The position numbers and the translations under genes are program-made. Shown here piece by piece: positions 22,883-30,554 of a stretch of DNA of 35,373 nt (the first letter of the stretch is position 1; every line of letters begins with the position of its first letter). The notes beneath the pieces were generated by a model. The model saw only the letters and a list, made by a program, of their open reading frames with translations. It did no database searches and was not told where the DNA came from. The DNA comes from JAGPHI01 sp036661035 (GTDB lineage: Bacteria; Bacillota; Clostridia; Oscillospirales; Ruminococcaceae), in assembly GCA_036661035.1 (NCBI GenBank), contig JAVWZM010000018.1, positions 1 through 35,373 of the forward strand, read 5' to 3'.

Positions 22883-23331
22883 TGCAGTTTGCTATTCAAC
22901 TTGCAGTTTCTTTTGTTGCCACCATTGCCTTTGCAATATTGTTTCATGCACCGCGCAAGGAGTATTTATATTGCGGTGCAACAGGTGCCGCAGGCTGGGC
23001 GTTTTACCTTGTCGCTATGCATTATCAGCCGTCGCCTGTGGTAGCGTCACTGGTTGCGGTGCTGGTGCTTGCGGTTATGGCACGCATATTTGCGGTGATA
23101 CGCCGCTGCCCGTCTACAATATTTTTGGTTTGCGGCATATTTCCCCTTGTGCCGGGAGCAGGTATTTATTATACGGCATATCATTTTATCATGGGCGAAA
23201 ACGAGCTTTGCGCCGCAAAGGGTGTAGAAACCATTAAAATAGCCGTGGTAATTGCTCTGGGCATAGTGTTTGTGCTTTCTTTGCCCTGTGGCATGTTTAA
23301 CATATTTGCAAAGAAAACAAAAAACAATTAA
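22879..23331 (+). CDS. ThrE_2/YjjB-type exporter subunit (small half)
   Basis: This 150-aa membrane protein has about four helices and the ThrE_2 pattern: FHAPRKEYLYCGATGAAGWAFY, then CPSTIFLVCGIFPLVPGAGIYYTAYHFIMGE. The start at 22879 (ATGATG, overlapping the upstream stop) was chosen because a longer open frame extends far into the upstream gene without a ribosome binding site and with a composition unlike a real protein. It forms the second half of the exporter with the preceding gene. The terminator begins within its last codons. Confidence 0.87.
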   Translation: MMQFAIQLAVSFVATIAFAILFHAPRKEYLYCGATGAAGWAFYLVAMHYQPSPVVASLVAVLVLAVMARIFAVIRRCPSTIFLVCGIFPLVPGAGIYYTAYHFIMGENELCAAKGVETIKIAVVIALGIVFVLSLPCGMFNIFAKKTKNN

Positions 23332-23358
23332 CCTCGCCAAAGCTAAGGTTAATTGTTT
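23311..23358. terminator. Convergent terminator between the exporter operon and the PsuG-like gene
   Basis: AAACAATTAACCT (23322-23334) pairs perfectly with AGGTTAATTGTTT (23346-23358). On the minus strand the hairpin is followed by a long T-rich stretch, ideal for ending the PsuG-like gene. The left arm includes the TAA stop codon of the exporter gene. Confidence 0.87.
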
Positions 23359-23382
23359 CGTAAAAATAATTATTATGACGTA

Positions 23383-24048
23383 TTAAATATTAAATGCTAT
23401 TTTTGCAGCCCATACCGCGTTTTGCAGCGCGGCTTGGGCTTTTTCTATTTCAAATGCATTGTCGCCGCAAAAGCAAACGCCGCTTGTAAGCCCTAAATCC
23501 CATTTAATTTGGCAGATTAAGGCGGCGTTTGACGGGGACAGATTACTGCTGTTTATATGATAAACAGGCACGGCTTCGCCTAAAAGATTGTCATGCAAGG
23601 CGTCATTGCTGTTTGTAATAAGTGCAATGGGCATGGAGCCTATCGCCGACACTGTTTCGCTTAAATCCCCTTGGCTAAAAGCGGCAACGGTGCGTATGCC
23701 GGCAAGCCCTGCCATAAAAATGGCGGCAGACGCACAAGCCGCTGCACATTCTTTTTGCGCAAGGCAAAAGGGCACGTTGCTAAGCGTAACGCAATTGTCG
23801 CTTTTACAGCACTGCAAAAGCTCGTTTTCTTCTACGCCAATATGCATTTGCCCGTTTATTATAAACAAAAATGCAGGCTCTGCGCCCTCGCCACGCACGG
23901 CATCTTGTAGGGTTTTAGCGTACTCATAGCGCGAAGATTGGTCTAGCTTGCATAAAATTTCTTGCCCTGCAATAGCTAAAACAGGCGTTTCGGCGCGCAA
24001 GGCTGCGCTTATTTTAGACGAAAAAACAAGATAGCTTTTTAAATTCAT
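23383..24048 (-). CDS. Divergent, shortened pseudouridine-5'-phosphate glycosidase (PsuG)-like protein
   Basis: This 221-aa protein resembles PsuG/IndA by segment order: an 'ALRAETPVLAI' strand, 'YAKTLQDAVRGEGAEPAFLFIINGQMHIGV' (PsuG: GAxPATIAIIxGKIxIG), 'AAIFMAGLAGIRTVAAFSQGDLSETVSAIG' (PsuG: LAGIRVFVTGGIGG...DISADLxEL), 'MPIALITNSNDALHDNLLGEAVPVYHI' and 'QIKWDLGLTSGVCF'. PsuG is about 300 aa. Here the GG(I)GGVHRG loop, the ALESTI strand with its Glu, the KVSRRD region and the CAGxKxILD lysine (Schiff-base Lys166 in E. coli) are missing or replaced by ITNSND. Pseudouridine-phosphate cleavage is therefore unlikely. The start at 24048 follows GAGG; a TTG six bases upstream is less likely. No psuK or pseudouridine transporter is adjacent. 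Confidence 0.65.
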   Translation of the reverse strand: MNLKSYLVFSSKISAALRAETPVLAIAGQEILCKLDQSSRYEYAKTLQDAVRGEGAEPAFLFIINGQMHIGVEENELLQCCKSDNCVTLSNVPFCLAQKECAAACASAAIFMAGLAGIRTVAAFSQGDLSETVSAIGSMPIALITNSNDALHDNLLGEAVPVYHINSSNLSPSNAALICQIKWDLGLTSGVCFCGDNAFEIEKAQAALQNAVWAAKIAFNI

Positions 24049-24103
24049 AAACAAACCTCTCGAAAATGTATTTTAAGATTAACGGCTTTCCTTATGACAG
24101 ACA

Positions 24104-24149
24104 ATGCTTTAAAGCATACACAATAGCAATGTTAAGGTTGTATTGCTAT
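24104..24149. other. Two small dyads in the divergent PsuG-like/SpoIIQ-like gap
   Basis: ATGCTTTAAAGCAT (24104-24117) is a perfect 14-bp palindrome, and ATAGCAAT (24123-24130) pairs with ATTGCTAT (24142-24149). They lie in the 291-bp region between the divergent genes and could be operators. On the minus strand TTGATA and TATTAA (18-bp spacing, about 24183-24213) are a possible promoter for the PsuG-like gene. No plus-strand promoter was clear. Confidence 0.4.
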
Positions 24150-24339
24150 ATTAACGGCACGTAAAAGCAAAGTATAGACTGCTTTAATAATTATTCTAAC
24201 CTTATTGTATCAAAAACGCAAGAAAAAGCAAAACCTTGTGTATATTATAGCGTTCTTTGCCCAAAATATTATTATCATCAGCCGCCATACAGTACGCATA
24301 CAGCCGATGCTTTGCAGGCGGAGATAAGGGGAGAATAAT

Positions 24340-25062
24340 ATGAATAAGCACTCTAAGGGAATGGCATTTTTAAAGGGCAAGGGCTTTTATGCCGCACTTG
24401 CGCTTGTAATTATCGGCGCGGCGGTTGCCAGCTTTTTGGCTATCAACAATATGATGGATACATTAAGCAGCAAGGAAAATCAGCAAAAAATGGAGGAAAA
24501 ACAATGGGGCTTCGAGGATACGCAGGTAGAAAACAAGCAAAAGGATATACCGATACCGCAAGAAAAATCGTCAAGCTCGCAAAATACGGCGCAATCATCT
24601 ACCTCCTCGTCAGATGCGCAAGCGGCGCAAAACGAGTCGTCAAAGCAGCCGCAGCCACAGACAGCCTCATATCAGCTGCCGATGTCTGGGCAAGTTACGG
24701 AGCCTTTCAGCGGCGATGAGCTGGTATACAATGTTACAATGGGCGATTGGCGCACACATAACGGTATGGATATCGCAGGAAGCCCAAACCAGGGCGTGCA
24801 TGCACCCATGACAGGCACTGTAACAAAGGTATATAGCGACGATATGTGGGGTTACGTTGTGGAGCTTGCGGACGAAGAATATGCAGTAACGCTGAAAGGC
24901 CTTTCTAAAGACATTAAAGTTGCTGAGGGCGCAAGCGTGGTAAAAGGCGACACAGTGGGGCTTTTGGGCGAGGCGGCTGCCGAAAGCGCAAGCCCACAGC
25001 ATTTGCATGTAGAGCTTACAAAGGGCGGCACCTTGATAGATCCGGCATCTCTGCTTAAATAA
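24340..25062 (+). CDS. M23/LytM peptidase-fold membrane protein, SpoIIQ-like
   Basis: The 240-aa protein has a short cytosolic end, one transmembrane helix (about residues 15-36), a Ser/Gln/Glu-rich linker (about 45-108) and a C-terminal LytM domain. Both zinc motifs are intact: HNGMDIAG (HxxxD) and HLHVEL (HxH). The 'DELVYNVTMGDWRTHNGMDIA' stretch (its core DELVYNVTMGDWRTHNG) resembles SpoIIQ of clostridia, the forespore protein that pairs with SpoIIIAH across the intermembrane space during engulfment. B. subtilis SpoIIQ lacks zinc ligands but clostridial ones often keep them. spoIIIA genes are not in the window, and no sigma-F promoter could be confirmed, so the sporulation role is inferred. 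Ribosome binding site AAGGGGAG. A general cell-wall endopeptidase is the alternative. Confidence 0.75.
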   Translation: MNKHSKGMAFLKGKGFYAALALVIIGAAVASFLAINNMMDTLSSKENQQKMEEKQWGFEDTQVENKQKDIPIPQEKSSSSQNTAQSSTSSSDAQAAQNESSKQPQPQTASYQLPMSGQVTEPFSGDELVYNVTMGDWRTHNGMDIAGSPNQGVHAPMTGTVTKVYSDDMWGYVVELADEEYAVTLKGLSKDIKVAEGASVVKGDTVGLLGEAAAESASPQHLHVELTKGGTLIDPASLLK

Positions 25063-25076
25063 AGCTTTTAAAACAG

Positions 25077-25127
25077 GGCACTGCGGCGGCGCTATTTATA
25101 AGTGCCGCCGCAGTGCCTATTTGTTTG
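25077..25127 (+). terminator. Strong GC-rich terminator after the SpoIIQ-like gene
   Basis: GGCACTGCGGCGGC (25077-25090) pairs perfectly with GCCGCCGCAGTGCC (25104-25117), followed by TATTTGTTT on the plus strand. It lies 14 bp after the stop codon. Confidence 0.85.
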
Positions 25128-25195
25128 CATTTTCATCTTATTTGCAAGTATTATTACCCAAATATCGCACAGGTTCGCCTACGTAGCGATATGCC

Positions 25196-25224
25196 TTGAT
25201 ATACAGCTTAAAATATGGTATTAT
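25196..25224 (+). promoter_or_regulatory. Sigma-A promoter of rfbC
   Basis: TTGATA (25196-25201), 17-bp spacer, TATTAT (25219-25224), 36 bp before the rfbC ATG. Confidence 0.75.
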
Positions 25225-25260
25225 TTTAATATAAATAAATCTAGAAACAGGGGAGCTTTA

Positions 25261-25827
25261 ATGGGGAAATTTAATTTTATAAATACTTCTATCAGCGGCG
25301 TGATAATAATTGAACCCGCTGTATTTGGAGATGCCAGAGGATATTTTATGGAAACCTTTCATAAAGAAGAATTTGCCAAAGCGGGCATTACACGCGAATT
25401 TGTGCAAGATAATCAAAGCAAAAGCACGAAGGGCGTTTTGCGTGGGCTTCATTTCCAAAAAGAGCATACACAAGGCAAATTAGTGCGCGTTATCAGCGGC
25501 GAAGTGTTTGACGTAGCTGTAGATTGCAGGCAAAACAGCGAAACCTTTGGCAAATGGGTAGGCGAGGTGCTTACAAGCGAAAACAAAAAACAGCTTTATA
25601 TCCCCGAGGGCTTTGCACACGGCTTTTTAGTGCTGTCGGACGAGGCGGAGTTTACTTATAAATGCACAGATTTATATACCCCCACTGCCGAGGGCGGCGT
25701 TGCGTGGGACGATAAAGACATTGGCATCGAATGGCCCTTGGGAGGCATGGTGCCATTGCTTAGCGAAAAAGATAAGCATCACCAAGGCTTTAAAGAACAA
25801 AACTACGATTTTTTCGATAAATGGTGA
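25261..25827 (+). CDS. rfbC: dTDP-4-dehydrorhamnose 3,5-epimerase
   Basis: This cupin-fold enzyme epimerises dTDP-4-keto-6-deoxyglucose on the way to dTDP-L-rhamnose. The 188-aa product has DARGYFMETF, Arg61-Gly-Leu-His64 (base) in LRGLHFQ, Lys73, PEGFAHGF with His120 and TYKCTDLYTP with the catalytic-acid Tyr. The start at 25261 follows GGGGAGC; an upstream in-frame extension runs through the promoter and is not translated. rfbA, rfbB and rfbD are not in the window. Two glycosyltransferase genes follow, which suggests use of rhamnose in a wall or capsule glycan. Confidence 0.94.
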   Translation: MGKFNFINTSISGVIIIEPAVFGDARGYFMETFHKEEFAKAGITREFVQDNQSKSTKGVLRGLHFQKEHTQGKLVRVISGEVFDVAVDCRQNSETFGKWVGEVLTSENKKQLYIPEGFAHGFLVLSDEAEFTYKCTDLYTPTAEGGVAWDDKDIGIEWPLGGMVPLLSEKDKHHQGFKEQNYDFFDKW

Positions 25828-25900
25828 TGTAGGCTATTGCTGTAGAGCGTAGAAAATATTAAATAGCGGTTCGCGGTGCGATTACACATGCTGTTTATTC

Positions 25901-25966
25901 GCCGCTAAAGCGGCAGGCGTAAACTCGGCAAAGCATAGCGTGAAAATCTTATTTTTATGCTATGCT
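25901..25966. other. Dyad symmetries upstream of the first glycosyltransferase
   Basis: GCCGCT-AA-AGCGGC (25901-25914) is a small hairpin. AGCATAGC (25932-25939) pairs with GCTATGCT (25959-25966). They lie within the 172-bp gap before the glycosyltransferase gene; they may be weak terminators or an operator. No clear promoter was found, so the glycosyltransferases may be read from rfbC. Confidence 0.4.
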
Positions 25967-25999
25967 ATATCCTATAAAACCTTGGAGGTTACTTAACAG

Positions 26000-27865
26000 A
26001 TGTCTTTAAATAAACCCGAAGAGAAAAATCCGGCAGAAAAAGACAGCATTTCAAAGGCTGTACGCCGTAATATTAACCCTTCTCGCATAGCCTCGCTTAT
26101 AAAGCGGGGCTTTGCTTGTTTTGTACAGCGCGGCGGCGAGGCTCTTTGGCGAGAAATTGCCTTTCGCATCGCTCTTATGACAAAGGGCGAGGTGTGGCAG
26201 CAAAGGGCAGATATACCACTGCACAGAGATTTGCGCCAGCAAGAGAAAACCGTGCAAGAGCAAATGCCGCTTATCTCGCTGATAGTGCCTATTTACTGCA
26301 CACCGATACCGTATCTGCGCCAGATGATAGCAAGCGTTTTAGCGCAAAGCTATGCCAACTGGGAGCTTATTTTACTGGACGGCTCTGTGGATAAACAGCC
26401 GCGCACCTTCGAGGAAATACATAAGCTTAAAGAAAAGCGCATTAAATACACAAAGCTTGCGAAAAACGAAGGCATTTCAGGCAACACCAATATCGGCTTT
26501 GGCGAGGCAACAGGCGAATATATTATCCTTTTGGATCATGATGATGTGCTGTCTGCAAACGCCCTTTTCGAGGTGGTAAAGGCAATAAACGAAACAGGCG
26601 CGGATTTCATCTACAGCGACGAAATAGTGCTGTCGGGGGATTTGAAAAAGCTTGGGGAATATCATTTTAAACCGGATTTTTCCCCAGATACCTTGCGTGG
26701 GTGCAATTACATTACGCATTTGGCGTGCTTTTCTCATTCTCTTTTGGAAGAAACGGGCTACGAGCGGCGCGAATACGACGGCGCACAGGATTTCGATTTG
26801 TTTTTGCGCCTTACCGAAAACGCGAAAAAAATACATCATATCCCAAAGGTGCTGTATTTTTGGCGCAGACATAAAGATAGCACGGCGGCAGATATGTCTG
26901 CAAAGCCATATGCAATAGATGCAGGCGCGCGCGCTGTAAAAAGCCAACTGGAGCGCATGAATTTAGCGGGTACTGTAACGCCTGTTGTAGGCAGCCCAGG
27001 CGCATATCAAGTGAAATACGACATTGTAGGCAAGCCTAAAATATCGGTAATTATCCCAAATATGGACCATACAGACGTGCTTACACGATGCTTAGACAGC
27101 CTGTATTCAAAGGCAGGGCTTGTGTATTTTGAGGTAATTGTTGTAGAAAATAATTCCATAGACCAAGATACCTTTGCCGTGTATGAAAAGCTGCAAAAGC
27201 GTTTTGAAAGCTTAAAGGTTATCAAATATACAGGCCCATTCAATTTCAGCGCAGTGTGCAATTTTGGCGTGCGTCAGGCAAGCGGCAGCCATATTTTGCT
27301 ATTAAACAATGATGTAGAGATATTATCAGAGGGCTTTTTAAAAGAACTTTTGTCCTATTCTCAGCGCAGCGACATAGGCGCAGTGGGCGCAAAGCTTTTT
27401 TATCCCGACGACACCATTCAGCATGGGGGCGTGTTTATAGGGCTTGGCGGCAGTGCAGGCCATAGCCACAAGGGGCACCCAAGTAAATCCGGCGGCGACA
27501 TGTATCGCCTAGCCACCACACAAAATATGTGTGCCGTTACAGGCGCGTGCCTTATGACGAAAACCTCGCTTTATAAGGGTATGGGCGGCCTTGACGAAGA
27601 AGATTTTGCCGTTGCGTACAATGACGTGGATTATTGCCTGCGGCTGTGGAACAAGGGCTATCTTAATGTAATGACGCCATTTGCCACGGCATATCATCAC
27701 GAAAGCAAAAGCCGCGGCTCCGATACGGCAGGCGGCGAAAAGCAACAGCGTTACGAAAAAGAAAAGGCGAGATTTTGCCAAAAATACGCACAGCTTATGG
27801 AAAAAGGCGATCCATACTACAACCCGCATTTAACTTATCTTTACGAAAATTATGGTTATAAATAA
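26000..27865 (+). CDS. Double-domain family 2 glycosyltransferase (rhamnan/capsule type), copy 1
   Basis: This 621-aa cytosolic or membrane-associated enzyme carries two GT-A (GT2) domains. Domain 1 runs about 91-310 with LISLIVPIY and DxD-like DHDD at 179-182; domain 2 about 346-600 with KISVIIPNMDH, LLLNNDVEIL (NND at 436-438) and the late 'GLDEEDFAVAYNDVDYCLRL' acceptor motif. Both have plausible metal and nucleotide-sugar sites, so both may be active. The C-terminal YNPHLTY is shared with copy 2. No transmembrane helix. Double-GT2 proteins of this build usually elongate cell-surface polysaccharides, often with rhamnose, and rfbC upstream agrees. Exact donors and acceptors are unknown. Confidence 0.88.
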   Translation: MSLNKPEEKNPAEKDSISKAVRRNINPSRIASLIKRGFACFVQRGGEALWREIAFRIALMTKGEVWQQRADIPLHRDLRQQEKTVQEQMPLISLIVPIYCTPIPYLRQMIASVLAQSYANWELILLDGSVDKQPRTFEEIHKLKEKRIKYTKLAKNEGISGNTNIGFGEATGEYIILLDHDDVLSANALFEVVKAINETGADFIYSDEIVLSGDLKKLGEYHFKPDFSPDTLRGCNYITHLACFSHSLLEETGYERREYDGAQDFDLFLRLTENAKKIHHIPKVLYFWRRHKDSTAADMSAKPYAIDAGARAVKSQLERMNLAGTVTPVVGSPGAYQVKYDIVGKPKISVIIPNMDHTDVLTRCLDSLYSKAGLVYFEVIVVENNSIDQDTFAVYEKLQKRFESLKVIKYTGPFNFSAVCNFGVRQASGSHILLLNNDVEILSEGFLKELLSYSQRSDIGAVGAKLFYPDDTIQHGGVFIGLGGSAGHSHKGHPSKSGGDMYRLATTQNMCAVTGACLMTKTSLYKGMGGLDEEDFAVAYNDVDYCLRLWNKGYLNVMTPFATAYHHESKSRGSDTAGGEKQQRYEKEKARFCQKYAQLMEKGDPYYNPHLTYLYENYGYK

Positions 27866-27873
27866 CGCATAAA

Positions 27874-27910
27874 GGCAAAATAGCAAGCGACATTTTGCCG
27901 CAAGCTTGCG
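27874..27910. other. Hairpin and palindrome between the glycosyltransferase genes
   Basis: GGCAAAAT (27874-27881) pairs with ATTTTGCC (27892-27899), overlapping the 12-bp palindrome CGCAAGCTTGCG (27899-27910). No T-tract follows, so this is unlikely to be a full terminator; it may be an mRNA processing or stability element. Confidence 0.4.
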
Positions 27911-27926
27911 TTATAATAGGAGTATT

Positions 27927-29714
27927 ATGAATTTGCAGGTAAAACGCGCAAAGGAGCTTTGCGTATATTTAGTACAAGAAGTGAAAAAAGACGGTATTGT
28001 ACCCACGTTTAAGCGCGGCACGGCATTTTTGCGCCGCCGCACAGGCAAAAAGCGAGGCCGTTTCTTGCCGTTTAAATCCGCCCTCGAATATCAAAGCGCA
28101 CATTATAATAAGGCGTGGCCTGTTATCAGCATTTGTGTGCCCATATACAATACGCCTAAAAATTATTTGCAGGAAATGATAAACAGTGTAAAGGCACAAA
28201 CCTGCCCTTTATGGGAGCTTTGCCTTGCAGATGCCTCAGATAGCGACGAATGTTGCAAGGTTATCAGCGAGTATAAAGATACACGCATTAAATACGTAAA
28301 AATAGAAAATATTGGCATATCGGCAAATACCAACGAGGCGGCAAAGCGCGCCACAGGCGAATATCTGGCGCTTTTGGATCATGATGATATCCTTTCGCCA
28401 AACGCCGTGTACGAGATGTCGAAAGCGGCATACGAGCAGCAAAGCGGATTTATTTACAGCGATGAGGCACTGTTTGCCACGGATATGACTCGCCCTATTG
28501 TGGGGCATTTTAAACCCGATTTTGCGCCGGACTATCTAAACTGCTGTAATTACATTTGCCATTTTACGGCGTTTAAGCGCGACTTGTTTTGGCAAGTTGG
28601 TGGGGAAAACCCTTTGTGCGACGGCAGCCAAGACCACGATTTGTTTTTAAAGCTTTCGGAGATAGAGCCACCTTATCATATACCCAAGGTGCTATATTAT
28701 TGGCGCGTACACGAGGGCTCTACATCGGCAGGCACCGCCGCAAAGCCCTATGTGGCAAACGCCGCCAAAGCCGCGATAAACGCGCATTTAAGCCGCATTG
28801 GCGCAAAGGGCAACGCCGTAGATGGGCTATTCCCCAGTACCTATAAGGTGGAATATGCCATGGATAATGAACCACTTGTCAGCATATTAATACCTAATAA
28901 AGACCATATTGAGGAGCTGGAAAAGGCTCTTTATTCCATTACACAAAAGACAAGCTATAAGAATTACGAAATTATTATAATAGAAAACAATTCAAGCCAG
29001 AGCGAAACCTTTGCCTACTACGACGCATTGCCGCTTAAATATCCCATGTGCCGCGTGGTGAAATACGAGGGTGGGTTTAATTTCAGCGCGATTAATAATT
29101 TTGGCGCAAGGGCGGCAAAGGGCGAATATCTTTTGCTTTTAAACAACGATGTGGAAGTAATAAACGGCGAATGGCTTTTTGAAATGCTGTCCATTTCTAT
29201 GCAAAAGGGCGTGGGCATAGTGGGCGCAAAGCTGATTTATCAAGACGGAAGTGTGCAGCATGCAGGCGTTATAACAGGGCTTGGGGGCTTTGCAGGGCAT
29301 AGCCACAAATATGCGCGTGGCGACGGCGGCGGATATATGTTCCGCCTTGGCACGGTGCAAGATTTCAGCGCAGTTACCGCCGCATGCTTAATGATAAAAA
29401 AAGAAATATACAGCGAGGTAAACGGGCTGGACGAGGGCTTTGCCGTGGCGTTTAACGACGTGGATTTCTGTCTGCGCGTGCTTGGGCTTGGCTATCGTGT
29501 AGTTTATACGCCATATGCAAGGCTGTATCATTACGAAAGCAAAAGCCGCGGCCAAGACACAAAGGGCGAGGCAAAGCTGCGCTTTGAAAAAGAGCGCGAG
29601 CGTCTTGCCGCAAGATATGGTAAAAGCCTTTTGCATGACCGCTTTTACAACCCGAACCTTACATTGGATAGAGAGGACTTCAGCGAAAACGATGTGCTGC
29701 CAAGAGATGTGTAG
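27927..29714 (+). CDS. Double-domain family 2 glycosyltransferase, copy 2 (paralogue of the upstream gene)
   Basis: This 595-aa protein has the same two-GT2 layout as its upstream neighbour: N-terminal domain with VISICVPIYNTP and LLDHDDILS, C-terminal domain with LVSILIPNKDH, LLLLNNDVEV, and GLDEGFAVAFNDVDFCLRV, ending FYNPNLTLDRED. The start at 27927 follows AGGAG at 27918; a frame beginning 21 bp earlier lacks a ribosome binding site. The repeated order and shared motifs (SGxxGHSHK, FNFSA, HYESKSRG) show a tandem gene duplication followed by divergence, probably giving different acceptor or linkage choice. The 3' end overlaps the next gene by 8 bp. Confidence 0.88.
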   Translation: MNLQVKRAKELCVYLVQEVKKDGIVPTFKRGTAFLRRRTGKKRGRFLPFKSALEYQSAHYNKAWPVISICVPIYNTPKNYLQEMINSVKAQTCPLWELCLADASDSDECCKVISEYKDTRIKYVKIENIGISANTNEAAKRATGEYLALLDHDDILSPNAVYEMSKAAYEQQSGFIYSDEALFATDMTRPIVGHFKPDFAPDYLNCCNYICHFTAFKRDLFWQVGGENPLCDGSQDHDLFLKLSEIEPPYHIPKVLYYWRVHEGSTSAGTAAKPYVANAAKAAINAHLSRIGAKGNAVDGLFPSTYKVEYAMDNEPLVSILIPNKDHIEELEKALYSITQKTSYKNYEIIIIENNSSQSETFAYYDALPLKYPMCRVVKYEGGFNFSAINNFGARAAKGEYLLLLNNDVEVINGEWLFEMLSISMQKGVGIVGAKLIYQDGSVQHAGVITGLGGFAGHSHKYARGDGGGYMFRLGTVQDFSAVTAACLMIKKEIYSEVNGLDEGFAVAFNDVDFCLRVLGLGYRVVYTPYARLYHYESKSRGQDTKGEAKLRFEKERERLAARYGKSLLHDRFYNPNLTLDREDFSENDVLPRDV

Positions 29715-30243
29715 CGAAATATCCGCACGCAAAAAAGCCCTGCGTAATAAAATAAAGGCAAAGGCGGCCGCACTTCCAAAAGAGGACGGCAGCCTTGCTT
29801 TGCAAATATGCCAAATGGCAAGATATAAAAGCGCGCAAACAATATTTGTATTTGTAGGCGTGGGGCACGAGCCATGCACTTTACCGTTTATCGAAAAAGC
29901 TTTGGCAGAGGGCAAAACCGTTTGCGTGCCGCTGTGCGAAGAAACGGGAATTATGACAGCACGGAAAATCCTTACTGTAAATGAACTTACAAAGGGCAAG
30001 TTTGGCATACAAGAGCCGCCCAAAGCCGCCGCAACAATAAAGGCGGAGGATATAGATTTAACTATATTGCCTTGCCTTGCCGCCGACAAACGTGGCAATC
30101 GCCTTGGCTACGGCGGCGGATATTACGACAGATTTTTGGAGAACACAGCCTGCTATAAGATAATATTATGCCGTAAGGAGCTGCTGCAAAGCAGTGTACC
30201 CACAGAACGTTTCGATGTGAGGGCGGACATGGTGCTGTTTTGA
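29707..30243 (+). CDS. 5-formyltetrahydrofolate cyclo-ligase
   Basis: This ATP-dependent enzyme (MTHFS) converts 5-formyl-THF to 5,10-methenyl-THF in one-carbon metabolism. The 178-aa product has the family start pattern SARKKALRNKIKAKAAALP, the PxC segment VCVPLCEE, and the hallmark RLGYGGGYYDRFL near residue 130. The ATG 29707 overlaps the glycosyltransferase stop by 8 bp. An ATG 15 bp upstream is possible but would add residues not typical of the family. A metabolic enzyme coupled to a glycosyltransferase operon is odd and is probably just a read-through arrangement. Confidence 0.9.
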   Translation: MCSEISARKKALRNKIKAKAAALPKEDGSLALQICQMARYKSAQTIFVFVGVGHEPCTLPFIEKALAEGKTVCVPLCEETGIMTARKILTVNELTKGKFGIQEPPKAAATIKAEDIDLTILPCLAADKRGNRLGYGGGYYDRFLENTACYKIILCRKELLQSSVPTERFDVRADMVLF

Positions 30244-30281
30244 TATGCAGTAAGATAATTGTTTTGAAATACATGTTGTTT

Positions 30282-30355
30282 TGTGCGTATTTACGCACAC
30301 GAATTTAAGAAAACACGGCTGTAACAAATTCGCTTTTGCTACAGCTTATATTTTA
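30282..30355 (+). terminator. Hairpins after the cyclo-ligase gene, possible terminator
   Basis: TGTGCGT-ATTT-ACGCACA (30282-30299) is a perfect short hairpin. A second one, GGCTGTA...TACAGCT (30317-30346), is followed by TATATTTTATAT. The second could end the upstream operon, but its T-tract is interrupted. Confidence 0.45.
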
Positions 30356-30483
30356 TATGGCATAGCCACCAAAAATGGTTTGATATGCGAAATTATTTTT
30401 CAACATAGGTATGAGCATTTTCTGTTAAACAGTTGAAAATTTAGCGGAAATCGAAATAATTTTAAATTGTATGCGATAAACCC

Positions 30484-30497
30484 ACGCAAATTTGCGT
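30484..30497. promoter_or_regulatory. Perfect 14-bp palindrome upstream of the orphan SEAL-domain gene
   Basis: ACGCAAATTTGCGT is a perfect palindrome, 58 bp upstream of the start codon, next to TATATAAGTATAAG (about 30498-30511), a possible -10 region without a -35. The position fits an operator. The rest of the 30244-30554 gap has only the hairpins listed above and no gene. Confidence 0.5.
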
Positions 30498-30554
30498 TAT
30501 ATAAGTATAAGAGGCATTTGCCCACAAATAAATAACGTAAGGGAGAAAAAGAAA

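Noticed and set aside
24295..24326. GCATA and GGCGGAGAT spaced like a sigma-F promoter for the SpoIIQ-like gene
   Set aside because: Two key -10 positions do not match and the transcription start would fall almost on the ribosome binding site.
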